In this document: positions 31,704-39,560 of the stretch, piece by piece
Numbering within the stretch: the first letter of the stretch is position 1
How the letters are laid out: the number at the start of each line of letters is the position of its first letter
Assembly (NCBI GenBank): GCA_020853635.1
Contig: JADYYN010000046.1
Coordinates: 1 to 39,560, forward strand
Direction: 5' to 3'
From: Gemmatimonadaceae bacterium
Lineage (GTDB): Bacteria > Gemmatimonadota > Gemmatimonadetes > Gemmatimonadales > Gemmatimonadaceae
Length of the DNA: 39,560 nucleotides
Translations under genes and position numbers: made by a program
The notes under the pieces: generated by a model
Told to the model about the DNA's origin: nothing
Databases searched by the model: none
The model's input: only the letters and a program-made list of their open reading frames with translations

Positions 31704-33010
31704 GGATGCAACCGATGCATCATGCGCGGGAACGCGATGCACTCGCGGATGTGCGGCGTGCCGCAGATCCACGCCACCGTGCGCTCCAGCCCGAGCCCGA
31801 AGCCCGAGTGCACGAACGTGCCGTACTTCCGCAGGTCGAGGTACCAGGAGTACGCCTCCACCGGCAGCCCCTCTTCATTGATGCGGTGCAGCAGCTTGTC
31901 GTGGTCGTCCTCGCGCTGTGAGCCGCCGATGATCTCGCCGTAGCCTTCCGGCGCGAGCATGTCGTCGCAGAGCACCGTGCGCGGGTCGTCCGGATTCTCC
32001 TTCCTGTAGAAGGCCTTTGCTTCCTTCGGATAGTTGCAGATGAAGATCGGCGTGTCGTAGTCCTCCACGAGCAGCGACTCGTCTTCCGCGCCGAGGTCTT
32101 CGCCCCACGTCACCTTGCTGCCCTTCTTCTGCAGCGTGGCCACGGCGTCCGTGTAGTTGATGCGCGGGAACGGCGCCTTGACCTTCTGGAGCGACTCCAC
32201 GTTGCGCTCGAGTTCCTTGAGTTCCGCCGGGCGCCGCTCCACCACGCGCTGCACGAGGAACGAGACGAAGTCCTCCTGCAGATCCATGTTGGCGTGTGTG
32301 TCGTTGAACGCGACCTCGGGTTCGATCATCCAGAACTCGGTGAGGTGACGACGCGTCTTGGACTTCTCGGCGCGGAACGTCGGGCCGAAGGTGTAGATCT
32401 TCCCGAACGCCGCCGCCGCGGCCTCACCGTAGAGCTGGCCGGTCTGCGCGAGGTACGCGTTGCCCTGATCGAAGTATTCGGTGGCGAACAATCCGGAGCG
32501 TTCGCCGATCGCCGCCGTGAGGATGGGCGTGTCGACCCGCAGGAAGCCGCGCTCGTAGAAGAAATCGTGGATCGCCTGTTCGATCTCGTTGCGGATGCGC
32601 ATGATCGCCACCTGACGCGGCGTACGCAGCCAGAAGTGCCGATTGTCCATGAGGAAATCGACGCCGTGTTCCTTGGGCTGGATCGGATAGTCGAGCGCAC
32701 TCGGCCCGATGATCGTGAGCTCCGTGAGCCCCATCTCCACGCCGCCGACCTGCCGCGCATCGGCGCGGACCTCGCCGGTCACGGTGATCGAGGTCTCGAG
32801 TGTGAGCTGGCCGAAGCGCTCCCACGTCGCGTCGCTCACTTCCTTCTTGGGCACGACGCACTGCAGCAAGCCGGTGCCGTCGCGCAGCACGACGAACGCG
32901 ATCTTGCCCGAGGAGCGGAGATTGGTGACCCAGCCGCTAAGCGTGACGGTGGAGCCGACGAGGCCGGCGAGATCGGAGATGCGGGTGACGGACTGACGCG
33001 CAGCAGACAT
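31700..33010 (-). CDS. asnS: Asparaginyl-tRNA synthetase
   Basis: Class IIb aminoacyl-tRNA synthetase charging tRNA-Asn, 436 residues. The N-terminal OB-fold anticodon-binding domain is at 1-115 (VTLSGWVTNLRSSGKIAFVVLRDGTG). The catalytic core shows motif 2 (TFRAEKSKTRRHLTEFWMIE) and motif 3 (GFGLGLERTVAWICG). HIRECIAFPRM near the end is typical of AsnRS; the aspartyl enzyme would differ here and carry a GAD insert, which is absent. The presence of asnS suggests direct Asn-tRNA charging in this organism. It starts 21 bases after the preceding unknown gene and is followed by deoC across a heptad-repeat spacer. Confidence 0.95.
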   Translation of the reverse strand: MSAARQSVTRISDLAGLVGSTVTLSGWVTNLRSSGKIAFVVLRDGTGLLQCVVPKKEVSDATWERFGQLTLETSITVTGEVRADARQVGGVEMGLTELTIIGPSALDYPIQPKEHGVDFLMDNRHFWLRTPRQVAIMRIRNEIEQAIHDFFYERGFLRVDTPILTAAIGERSGLFATEYFDQGNAYLAQTGQLYGEAAAAAFGKIYTFGPTFRAEKSKTRRHLTEFWMIEPEVAFNDTHANMDLQEDFVSFLVQRVVERRPAELKELERNVESLQKVKAPFPRINYTDAVATLQKKGSKVTWGEDLGAEDESLLVEDYDTPIFICNYPKEAKAFYRKENPDDPRTVLCDDMLAPEGYGEIIGGSQREDDHDKLLHRINEEGLPVEAYSWYLDLRKYGTFVHSGFGLGLERTVAWICGTPHIRECIAFPRMMHRLHP

Positions 33011-33031
33011 CGAGCGGACCGAGGATCGTGG

Positions 33032-33808
33032 TTAGGACGCGCGCGCGACCGGCGTGGTCGCGAGATGCTGCAAATCTATCGCCCGGGCGATGGCCCAACG
33101 ATACCCCGCGCGATCACCGATGCCGAGTGTGGCCCAGCCCATCTGCTCCGCGACGGCATCGCCGAAGAGCACGGCCGCGATCTCCCCGGCGTCCTCTGAG
33201 GCGCCGAGCACCTCGAGCGCGCCTTCCACGGCGGCGGAGTCGTCGGGTGAGGGGCGCTCGACCGGCACCGGGTCGGTCATGCAGCGCGCCGCCATGGCGT
33301 ATGCCAGCCCCTCGCGATGCAGCACCTCCTGCATGGTCCGCGCGGGACCGTGCAGCGACGTCCAGATCACGCGGAGCGTCTCCGCGCACGCCTCGCGCTC
33401 CAGCCCCTCGCGCGTGGGTGTCTCGCGCGTCCACTGATACACCATGCCGTAGCCGGGCTTTCGTGTCTCGACGGTGCGGTAGTTCACCTCGGTTGCCACG
33501 CGGTCCGTCCACATGCCGGCGCTCGCGACGATGACGGCGAGGTCCACCGTCCCGTCGAACGCGGCCACTGCCACAACGCGCTCCGCGCACTCTTGCGTCA
33601 GGCGCTCGGCGTCCATGGCGAGCAGTGTCTCCACCGCCACGAGGGCGTGGTCGCCGGCCATGGGGTTATAGAACGGGAGCCCCCATGTCGCAGCCGCGGC
33701 CGCAGTGTACGGGCCGAACCGCGGCGCGTCCCGGCCGCCCTCCCGTGGTAGCCGGTACACCTCGGCCATGGCGGCCAACGTGGGGTGAACACGAACTCGG
33801 GAGGTCAT
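33032..33808 (-). CDS. Protein of unknown function
   Basis: 258 residues, no family recognised. It looks cytoplasmic: no signal peptide or membrane helix. Segments include FGPYTAAAAATWGLPFYNPMAGDHALVAVETLLAMDAE, a repeated Ala-rich helical style, and AEQMGWATLGIGDRAGYRWAIARAIDL near the end. The ATG at 33808 is preceded by GAGGG six bases upstream. The frame stays open to 34351, but the upstream part crosses the divergent pilin gene and its composition is not coding-like. Coding is supported by strong GC third-position bias within 33032-33808. It is the first gene upstream of asnS, 21 bases away. Confidence 0.7.
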   Translation of the reverse strand: MTSRVRVHPTLAAMAEVYRLPREGGRDAPRFGPYTAAAAATWGLPFYNPMAGDHALVAVETLLAMDAERLTQECAERVVAVAAFDGTVDLAVIVASAGMWTDRVATEVNYRTVETRKPGYGMVYQWTRETPTREGLEREACAETLRVIWTSLHGPARTMQEVLHREGLAYAMAARCMTDPVPVERPSPDDSAAVEGALEVLGASEDAGEIAAVLFGDAVAEQMGWATLGIGDRAGYRWAIARAIDLQHLATTPVARAS

Positions 33809-34109
33809 GCGCCCTCGAAACGCGAGGACGCGAGGCGATTTGCCATGCCCCCGGAGCGGCCGATACTCGGGGTAGTCCCCGTAGGAGCGGCCGTACAGCC
33901 CTGAAACACCGAGGCGGCGGCCAATCGTCCGGAAATGAGCACGACCCTTGCTAGGACCGTGGGTAGGGGGCCTGCGGGCCTCATACCAGTCATGTCTGCA
34001 AGTCGTTGTGCCACAGTGGATTGGTTGCTCATGCCGGCCACCGCTCGTCTTGGTTGTGATCCGCGTTCCCTGCGGCAGAACACACTGCGATTCCGTCTGG
34101 AGGTGCCCG
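33809..34109. other. Divergent intergenic region with a hairpin flanked by 10-bp direct repeats
   Basis: About 300 bases between the start of the unknown gene (minus) and the pseudopilin gene (plus). GGAGCGGCCG occurs twice, at 33853-33862 and 33884-33893. Between them CGGGG-TAGT-CCCCG (33868-33881) forms a 5-bp hairpin. A second small hairpin, GGCC-TGCG-GGCC, is within 33969-33980. No convincing -35/-10 pair was found in either direction, though both flanking genes must be transcribed from here. A 75-codon minus-strand frame (33805-34032) overlaps the unknown gene's start by ATGA but has poor third-position bias. Confidence 0.45.
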
Positions 34110-34595
34110 ATGCCCCGTACATCTATATCCCGCGTGCAGCAGACTCCGCAATCGGCGTTCCTCCGCCGCGCGTTCACGCTCATCGAGTTGCTCTCGGTGG
34201 TGGCGATCATCGGCTTGCTGGCCGGTGTGACCGCGCCGCCGCTGTTCGAATCGATCACCAAGGCGCGTGTCGCCCGTGCGACCGGTGACCTGCGCTCCAT
34301 CGCGCAGGACCTGGCCGTGATCGACTCGCTTCCCGCGACGCTGGCCGGCATCGGCCGAAACGATCTGCTGGACCCCTGGGGTCAGCCGTACGTGTATCTG
34401 CCGTTCCCTGAGAACGGTCCGCTGCCGGGTGCCGCCCGCATCGACCGCTTCGCGGTCCCGATCAACGAACGCTTCGACATCTACTCGCTTGGGCCCAACG
34501 GCACCTCCGCGCCGATACTGACGGCAGCCGCCAGCCGCGACGACGTGGTCGCGGGCAACGACGGTGGCTTCATCGGCTTGGCCGCCAAGTACTGA
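34110..34595 (+). CDS. Pseudopilin-like protein with class III (type IV pilin) signal
   Basis: 161 residues. The N-terminus has a prepilin-type leader: residues 1-21 end in RRA, followed by mature FTLIELLSVVAIIGLLAGV. E26 is the conserved Glu5 of the mature protein. The -1 residue is alanine in place of the usual glycine, which prepilin peptidases tolerate in some pseudopilins. A GspG-like C-terminal half contains LDPWGQPYVYLPF and FDIYSLGPNG, the tail phrase common in type II secretion major pseudopilins; this is a recollection of family style. The start ATG 34110 has GGAGGTG five bases upstream. No other secretion or pilus gene lies nearby, so it is an orphan in this window. Confidence 0.88.
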   Translation: MPRTSISRVQQTPQSAFLRRAFTLIELLSVVAIIGLLAGVTAPPLFESITKARVARATGDLRSIAQDLAVIDSLPATLAGIGRNDLLDPWGQPYVYLPFPENGPLPGAARIDRFAVPINERFDIYSLGPNGTSAPILTAAASRDDVVAGNDGGFIGLAAKY

Positions 34596-34612
34596 CCTCA
34601 GGAAATCGACCC

Positions 34613-35188
34613 ATGGCAACGATGGAAACCGAACGCCCCGCCCCGCGCGCCTCAACCGCCAAGAAGGCCGAGGTGAAAGAGGCCCCCGAGATCCGCGAGG
34701 CGCTGACCCACGTCGGCGAGCTCATGCGGCTCCCGCCCAAGCGTCCCGGTGCGGCCGAGGCCGCCGCGGCGATGCTGCGCAAGGCGAAGGAACTGCGCAT
34801 TCGGGCCCAGAACCCCAAGATCCTGCTCCCCACCCTCGCGATCCTCACGGCGATCATTTTCGCCTCAGTGAAGATGTGGCCCGAGCCGGATCTCATGGTG
34901 CCATCGTCGCTGCAGCGCGAGTGGGTGACGTCGCATCCCAAGTATGCGGGCAACCGGATCGCGTTCACGTCGACGCAGGTGCTCATCACCATCGGGCAAG
35001 GCGGTACGACGTCGTATCCGATCGACAAGATCACTTCGCAGTTCCGTGGCGACTCCACGAAGGTGATCGTGAGCTACATCGATCAGGGCGCGCCGGTGGA
35101 TCTGGAGGCCTCGGTGGTCTCGATCCCGACGCCGCGACTGATCTTCGCGCGGCCTGAAGGCCTCGTCTGGGAGCCGACCGGCAAGTAG
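34613..35188 (+). CDS. Single-pass membrane protein of unknown function
   Basis: 191 residues. A basic, Ala-rich cytoplasmic N-terminus (1-65) is followed by one membrane helix (about 69-88, ILLPTLAILTAIIFASVKMW). A beta-rich periplasmic domain follows (RIAFTSTQVLITIGQGG, VIVSYIDQGAPVDLEASVV). No family was recognised. It lies 17 bases downstream of the pseudopilin gene with AGGAAA ahead of its ATG, and the pair is closed by the strong terminator at 35212. Co-transcription suggests it may help the pseudopilin; this is inference from position only. Confidence 0.78.
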   Translation: MATMETERPAPRASTAKKAEVKEAPEIREALTHVGELMRLPPKRPGAAEAAAAMLRKAKELRIRAQNPKILLPTLAILTAIIFASVKMWPEPDLMVPSSLQREWVTSHPKYAGNRIAFTSTQVLITIGQGGTTSYPIDKITSQFRGDSTKVIVSYIDQGAPVDLEASVVSIPTPRLIFARPEGLVWEPTGK

Positions 35189-35211
35189 GCGCAAAGATCC
35201 CGTGGGAACTG

Positions 35212-35247
35212 ACGCCCCCGACTTCGGATGAAGTCGGGGGCGTTCTT
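35212..35247 (+). terminator. Rho-independent terminator after the pseudopilin pair
   Basis: ACGCCCCCGACTTC pairs perfectly with GAAGTCGGGGGCGT across a GGAT loop, a 14-bp stem (35212-35243), followed by the T-rich stretch TTCTT. It starts 24 bases after the stop of the membrane-protein gene. The next gene begins downstream at 35357. Confidence 0.9.
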
Positions 35248-35356
35248 CGTCGCGGCCGCTCGTTGTGATACCGCCGCCGCCAGGCCCCTCAACCATCCCG
35301 CCCGCCCGCCGACACTCCTTGATGAGCAGTGTATCCACCTCAGTCAGGAGTCGGTC

Positions 35357-36499
35357 GTGCAAGTACGGGAATCGGAGTATCTGGCAGCCAGCGGGTGGTC
35401 CAAGCCACTCCCCTCAGAGCTGGATTCTCCTTCCACCCTGATCCTCGCCTTCGGCGGCTGGGAACTGCGCGACGACCCCAAGCCCTTCGCCGAGTTGCGT
35501 GCCGCGTTTCCGCGCTCGGTGATCGCGGGCTGCTCCACCGCCGGCGAGATCGCCGGCGCGCAGGTGCGCGACCGCACGGTGAGCGTGGCCATCACGGTCT
35601 TCAAGAAGACGCCGCTGCGCCTCGTGCACACGCCGGTTGAGAACGCGGCCGACTCTGCCGCCGCTGGCGCTCGGCTCGCGGCCATGCTCAACAACGACGA
35701 CCTCAGCGCCGTCTTCATCCTCTCGCACGGCGTGGACGTCAACGGCACGGAACTCGTGCACGGCCTCGCCAAGAAGCTCCCGGCGCATGTCCACATCTCG
35801 GGCGGACTCGCCGGCGATGACGCGAAGTTCGAGAACACCTGGGTGCTCGTCGATGGCCAACCCAGGCACGGCGTGATCGCCGCGGTCGGCTTCTACGGCG
35901 AGGCGATCCAGATCGGGGTGGGTGTGGACGGTGGCTGGAATGACTTCGGCCCCGACCGCCTCATCACCAAGTCCGACGGCCACGTGCTGCTCGAGCTCGA
36001 CGGCAAACCCGCCCTCGATCTCTATAAGCAGTACCTCGGTGATTTCGCCAAGGACCTGCCGGGCTCGGGACTGCTCTTCCCGCTCTCCATCCGTCGGCCG
36101 GGCGACAAGGCGCCGCCGCTGGTGCGCACACTGCTCGGCGTCGATGAAGCCGCCAAGTCGATGACCTTCGGTGGTGACATGCCGGTGGGCGCGACCGCTC
36201 GACTCATGCGGACCACCAACGAGAAGCTCGTCAACGCCGCCTGGGTCGCGGTCTCGCGCGCCACCGAAGAACTCCCCGTCGACCGCCCCGCCCTCGTGGT
36301 GTCCGTGAGTTGCGTGGGTCGCCGCATGCTGCTCGGCGAGCGCACCGACGAGGAAGTGGAGACCATCCTCGACGGCAGCCCCGGTGGCTCGGCGCATATC
36401 GGCTTCTACTCCAACGGCGAGATCGCCTCCGGTGCCGAGGGCGCGCCGGCGGAGCTGCACAACCAGACGATCACGATCACCACGTTCAGCGAGCGCTGA
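35357..36499 (+). CDS. FIST-domain sensory protein
   Basis: 380 residues with FIST_N (about 25-215) and FIST_C (about 220-360), an intracellular small-ligand-sensing module found beside or fused to signalling proteins. Recognisable phrases are VIAGCSTAGEIAGAQVRDRTVSVAI, VFILSHGVDVNGTELVHGL, HISGGLAGDDAKFENTWV, the C-terminal LVVSVSCVGRRMLLGERTDEEVE and HIGFYSNGEIA. There is no membrane segment. The start is GTG 35357 with AGGAG six bases upstream; the open frame further left crosses the terminator and was rejected. It lies 7 bases before a GGDEF-EAL gene, so it probably senses a metabolite and modulates that enzyme's c-di-GMP output. Confidence 0.9.
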   Translation: MQVRESEYLAASGWSKPLPSELDSPSTLILAFGGWELRDDPKPFAELRAAFPRSVIAGCSTAGEIAGAQVRDRTVSVAITVFKKTPLRLVHTPVENAADSAAAGARLAAMLNNDDLSAVFILSHGVDVNGTELVHGLAKKLPAHVHISGGLAGDDAKFENTWVLVDGQPRHGVIAAVGFYGEAIQIGVGVDGGWNDFGPDRLITKSDGHVLLELDGKPALDLYKQYLGDFAKDLPGSGLLFPLSIRRPGDKAPPLVRTLLGVDEAAKSMTFGGDMPVGATARLMRTTNEKLVNAAWVAVSRATEELPVDRPALVVSVSCVGRRMLLGERTDEEVETILDGSPGGSAHIGFYSNGEIASGAEGAPAELHNQTITITTFSER

Positions 36500-36506
36500 A
36501 CCCGCA

Positions 36507-38456
36507 ATGACCGCGCCCGACCTCGCCCCCACCGCACCGCTGACGGAGCCGCTCGCGCCGCCGCCGGACATGCATCCGCTGCTGCTGCGCCAGATGAAGC
36601 GCATCTGCAAGGATGCCAGTGTCACGTGCGCGCGCGCGACGCCGGAGACCATGCGCGCGCTGCTCGAGCGCGTGAGCAAGGCGTATACGGACTTCGACCG
36701 CGAGCTCTACCTGCTCGAGCGCTCGCAAGAGATCTCCTCGCGCGAGATGCTCACGTTGCACGCGAAGCTGCGCGCGAGCGAAGCGCGGCATGCAAGCCTC
36801 GTGTCGTTGTCGTCGGATTGGGTGTGGGAGATCGACGCCGAGGGGCGTCTGATCTACATCACCGCGCCGTCGGAAAGCCGCGACCTCGACTTCACGCCGT
36901 ATCTCGGTAAACAGATCCGGGTGGACGAACTACCGCCGGTGGCCGGGAGCGACATCGCCGAACATCGCGCACGCCTCATCGCCAAGAAGCCCTTCCGCAA
37001 TTTCGTGTTCGGGCTCAAACGCCCCGACGGCCAGCCGTTCTACCTGCGGACCAGCGGCGAACCGTTCTTCGTCGAGGAGCACTTCGCGGGATATCGTGGC
37101 GTCGCCTCCGACGTCACCAAGGCCAGCCTCGACGCGCAAGCGGTGAACCAGCTCGCACGGTTCGACAGCCTCACTGGTCTGCCCAACCGCAGCAAGTTCC
37201 TCTCGCAACTCGAGGAGCGCATCGCGCGTCACTCCGAGGCGCCGCACGAACTCGCGGTGATGTTCATCGACCTCGACCGTTTCAAGATCGTCAACGACAC
37301 GCTCGGTCACGCCGCGGGCGATCAACTGCTCAAGATCGTCGCCGGACGGCTGCAGCACGCGCTCAGGGACCGCGATGTGGTCGCGCGCCTCGGCGGCGAC
37401 GAGTTCGTCGTGCTCGTCGACACGTTCGGTGACCGGCGCGTGGTGCAGCAGATCGCTCAGCGACTGCTCGACCAGATCCATCGCCCGGTGCCGCTCGGCG
37501 ACAAGACCGTGCACGTGTCGGGCAGCATCGGCATCGCGTTGTTCCCTGAGGACGGCGCCGATGCCGACTCGCTGCTCAAGCACGCGGACACCGCGATGTA
37601 CGTCTCCAAGAGCTCGGGCAAGAACACCTGGCGCTTCTTCACGCCGGAGCTCGCCGCCAAGCAGCAAGCGACGTACACCATCGAGGAAGAACTGCGCGAC
37701 GCGCTGGACCGCGACGAACTCCGCCTGCTCTATCAGCCGCTGTTCGAATGCAACTCCGGTGCGTGTTCGAGCGTGGAGTCGCTCATCCGCTGGCAGCACC
37801 CGGTACGCGGACTGCTCTCCCCCGCCGCGTTCCTCTCGGTGGCCGAGGAGACCGGCCTCATCGTACAGATCGGCCAGTGGGTCATCCGCACGGCCTGTCA
37901 GCAGGTGCGCGCCTGGCGCGACGCGGGCATCCACATGCCCTACTGCAGCGTGAACCTCTCGCTCAAGCAGTTCGCGAGCGAGACGCTGGTGCAGGATGTG
38001 CGCGATGCGCTCGTACTCGCCGGGATCGATGGCCCCTCGCTCGAAGTGGAGATCACGGAGAGCCAACTCATGGCCGACCCGGAGCGCGTGCAGAATATCC
38101 TCAAGGAACTGCGCAGCATGGGCGTGCGCGTGGCGATCGACGACTTCGGCACGGGCTACTCGTCGCTCGCCTACCTCAAGCGCCTCTCCGCCGGCACGCT
38201 CAAGGTGGACCGGTCGTTTGTGAGCGGATTGCCGGAAGACAAAGAAGACATCGCGATCCTGCGCGCCGTACTCGCGCTCGGACACAGTGTCGGCATGGAA
38301 GTGGTGGCCGAGGGCGTCGAGACCGAACCACAGCTCGCCATGCTCAAGGGACTGGGCTGCGATCGCGTGCAGGGCTACCTGCTGGGCAAGCCACAGTCGG
38401 CCGAGTCGATACTCGAAAAGCTCACGGCGCCGGTTGCCTACGAGGTCGCCGGGTAG
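36507..38456 (+). CDS. PAS-GGDEF-EAL cyclic-di-GMP synthase/phosphodiesterase
   Basis: 649 residues, soluble. Order: a helical N-terminus (25-95), a PAS domain (95-210, SLSSDWVWEIDAEGRLIYIT), GGDEF (about 212-375) and EAL (about 390-640). The diguanylate cyclase site GGDEF is intact at 296-300, with an RxxD inhibitory site (RDRD, 287-290) five residues upstream. The phosphodiesterase shows ESLIRW (424-429, the EAL motif with Ser for Ala), VNLSLKQF, EITES, DDFGTGYSSLAYL, KVDRSFV and EGVET, so both activities look possible. The start ATG 36507 lies 7 bases after the FIST stop; the longer frame overlaps FIST coding and was rejected. The FIST protein is the likely partner. Confidence 0.94.
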   Translation: MTAPDLAPTAPLTEPLAPPPDMHPLLLRQMKRICKDASVTCARATPETMRALLERVSKAYTDFDRELYLLERSQEISSREMLTLHAKLRASEARHASLVSLSSDWVWEIDAEGRLIYITAPSESRDLDFTPYLGKQIRVDELPPVAGSDIAEHRARLIAKKPFRNFVFGLKRPDGQPFYLRTSGEPFFVEEHFAGYRGVASDVTKASLDAQAVNQLARFDSLTGLPNRSKFLSQLEERIARHSEAPHELAVMFIDLDRFKIVNDTLGHAAGDQLLKIVAGRLQHALRDRDVVARLGGDEFVVLVDTFGDRRVVQQIAQRLLDQIHRPVPLGDKTVHVSGSIGIALFPEDGADADSLLKHADTAMYVSKSSGKNTWRFFTPELAAKQQATYTIEEELRDALDRDELRLLYQPLFECNSGACSSVESLIRWQHPVRGLLSPAAFLSVAEETGLIVQIGQWVIRTACQQVRAWRDAGIHMPYCSVNLSLKQFASETLVQDVRDALVLAGIDGPSLEVEITESQLMADPERVQNILKELRSMGVRVAIDDFGTGYSSLAYLKRLSAGTLKVDRSFVSGLPEDKEDIAILRAVLALGHSVGMEVVAEGVETEPQLAMLKGLGCDRVQGYLLGKPQSAESILEKLTAPVAYEVAG

Positions 38457-38491
38457 GCAGTTTTCCTCGACGCCCGTCCTCGAGGAATCCG

Positions 38492-39379
38492 ATGTCCCTG
38501 CTCCGCCGTTCGCTCGCCACGCTCGCGCTGTGCTGCGTGCCTGTCCTCGCCACCGCGCAGGGCGCGCCGCCCGCGACGGGTCAGCCCGCGCGAGCGCCGA
38601 ATCCGCGCGCCGACTCGCTCCGCGCTGCCCAGCGCATCGACGCCGAGGGGCGCCACGCAGACGCCCGCGCGATCTTCGAGGCGTTGATCGCCAACGCGCC
38701 CGACCCGGCCGCCAAGGCCGCCGCACAGCGCCGCTTGGCGATGTCTTACGGCTATGACGCCGACTGCGCCAAGGTCATCGCGCTCGAGGAGCAGGTGATC
38801 GCCTACTGGGTCACGCGTCGCGAAGTGGAACCGCAGAACGCGCACTATCAGGAAGGCGAGATGGCCAACGAAGCCGCGCGCGTGTGCATCGACCACGGCT
38901 TCCTCGACGAGGCCGAGCGCTACTACAAGCGCGGCACGGCGCTCGGCAACATGGAGCCGATGCCGCGCACGCATCCCAAGAGCCTCTGGGATTTCCGACT
39001 GGCGCACGCGATGGCGCGAATCGCGGCCCGTCGCGGCAACGCCGCCGAAGCGCAGCGTCACGTGGCAGAGGCCCGTCGCATCCTCGACAGCGATCCGGAG
39101 ATGGCCAAGGCACAGGAACAGTATTTCCCGTATCTGCTGGGCTACGTGGCGTTGTTCACCGGGGATCTGGCGACGGCAGAACGTGAATTCCTGAAGACCA
39201 CGTCAGCGATGCCGAACGATCCGTTCCAGGTGGTGCTGCTCGGCATGACGTACGAAAAGATGGGGCAGATGGCGAAGGCGACGGCGCTGTACGAGAAGGC
39301 GTACGCGGCGAGCACGGGAAGTAACCCACCGAATGTTTACGCGCGAACGTTCACGAAGCGGACGCTGGGCAAGCCGTAA
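38492..39379 (+). CDS. Exported tetratricopeptide-repeat protein
   Basis: 295 residues. A signal peptide is clear (MSLLRRSLATLALCCVPVLATAQG, cut after AQ or AQG). The mature part is alpha-helical with TPR-like pairs: AAQRIDAEGRHADARAIFEALI, GFLDEAERYYKRGTALG, YLLGYVALFTGDLATAEREFL and VVLLGMTYEKMGQMAKATALYEKAY. It has no enzymatic motif and is probably a periplasmic scaffold. GAGGAA precedes the ATG at 38492, and the gene lies 35 bases after the GGDEF-EAL stop. Open frame upstream overlaps that gene and was dropped. It ends three bases before the convergent kinase gene. Confidence 0.88.
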   Translation: MSLLRRSLATLALCCVPVLATAQGAPPATGQPARAPNPRADSLRAAQRIDAEGRHADARAIFEALIANAPDPAAKAAAQRRLAMSYGYDADCAKVIALEEQVIAYWVTRREVEPQNAHYQEGEMANEAARVCIDHGFLDEAERYYKRGTALGNMEPMPRTHPKSLWDFRLAHAMARIAARRGNAAEAQRHVAEARRILDSDPEMAKAQEQYFPYLLGYVALFTGDLATAEREFLKTTSAMPNDPFQVVLLGMTYEKMGQMAKATALYEKAYAASTGSNPPNVYARTFTKRTLGKP

Positions 39380-39382
39380 CGC

Positions 39383-39560
39383 TCACGGCCCCGGTTCGCG
39401 ATACGGCGGCAGGTAGACGCGGAAACTCGTCCCGATCCCTTCGAAACTCCGCACGGTGACCACCCCGCGTGCGGTCTCGACGGCGCCATAGACCACCGCG
39501 AGGCCGAGCCCGGTTCCGCGACCCGGCTCCTTGGTGGTGTAGTACGGCTCGAAGATCCGC
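39383..39560 (-). CDS. Histidine kinase, C-terminal fragment (gene continues beyond right edge)
   Basis: Only the last 58 complete codons before the stop are in the window. They read as the end of an HATPase_c domain: [20 protein letters not shown] contains the F box and G2 box, followed by [17 protein letters not shown] and the terminal strand [13 protein letters not shown]. This matches the C-terminus of NtrB-like sensor kinases. The N-terminal sensor, HisKA region and start lie outside. It converges on the TPR gene with a three-base gap. Confidence 0.9.
   Translation of the reverse strand, partial: RIFEPYYTTKEPGRGTGLGLAVVYGAVETARGVVTVRSFEGIGTSFRVYLPPYREPGP

Noticed and set aside
33996..34013. 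Sigma-54-like promoter TGGCAC-N6-TTGCA on the minus strand
   Set aside because: The spacing is one base longer than the strict consensus, and the site lies about 190 bases from the next start with no activator sites seen.
33805..34032. 75-codon minus-strand frame overlapping the unknown gene's start by ATGA
   Set aside because: Weak third-position GC bias, weak ribosome site and no recognisable domain; the overlap alone is not enough.

Overview
The window is high-GC DNA from an environmental bacterium. I infer Gemmatimonadota or a close relative from several traits: exported proteins ending their signal peptides in an 'AQ/AQG' motif, the adjacent miaB and mtaB genes, a long-form deoC beside a two-domain ALDH16-like aldehyde dehydrogenase, and a TANFOR-like giant exported protein. 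This is inference from style and content; there is no rRNA or other marker gene in the window. I saw no tRNA, rRNA, CRISPR array, insertion sequence or integrase.

Layout. (1) 1-11205, minus: one reading frame, open at the left edge, for a giant exported repetitive protein (at least 3735 residues). It has a TANFOR/Fn3-like N-terminus and an internal duplication of about 727 residues. (2) 11347-20421, minus: a tightly packed run alr-deoB-cdd-lipoprotein-outer-membrane protein-REC/histidine kinase-mtaB-miaB, with start/stop overlaps or gaps of about 7 bases, except for 83 bases between mtaB and miaB. (3) 20456-21259, plus: mazG, divergent from alr. (4) 21273-27827, minus: a single gene for a protein of about 2180 residues. 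It combines an N-terminal DUF4365/PD-(D/E)XK-like nuclease domain, a long helical-repeat section, a PIN-like domain with a large insert, and a cysteine-rich C-terminal half. Its codon use is visibly more AT-rich than that of its neighbours. This is the best candidate for an undescribed, probably defence-type, system. (5) 27902-33808, minus: a small four-helix membrane protein, ALDH16-like dehydrogenase, deoC, asnS and an unknown gene. (6) 34110-39379, plus: an orphan pseudopilin-like gene and a membrane protein closed by a strong terminator, then a FIST sensor protein, a PAS-GGDEF-EAL c-di-GMP enzyme and a secreted TPR protein. (7) 39383-39560, minus: the C-terminus of a histidine kinase that enters from the right.

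How the genes fit together. deoB and cdd on one side of the giant DUF4365 gene, and deoC and the aldehyde dehydrogenase on the other, cover deoxyribonucleoside breakdown: deamination, phosphopentose isomerisation, aldol cleavage to acetaldehyde and glyceraldehyde-3-phosphate, then aldehyde oxidation. FIST, GGDEF/EAL and the kinase form a signalling neighbourhood. A family of degenerate 7-base tandem repeats appears at three places: between mtaB and miaB, between asnS and deoC, and inside the ALDH gene exactly between its two domains.
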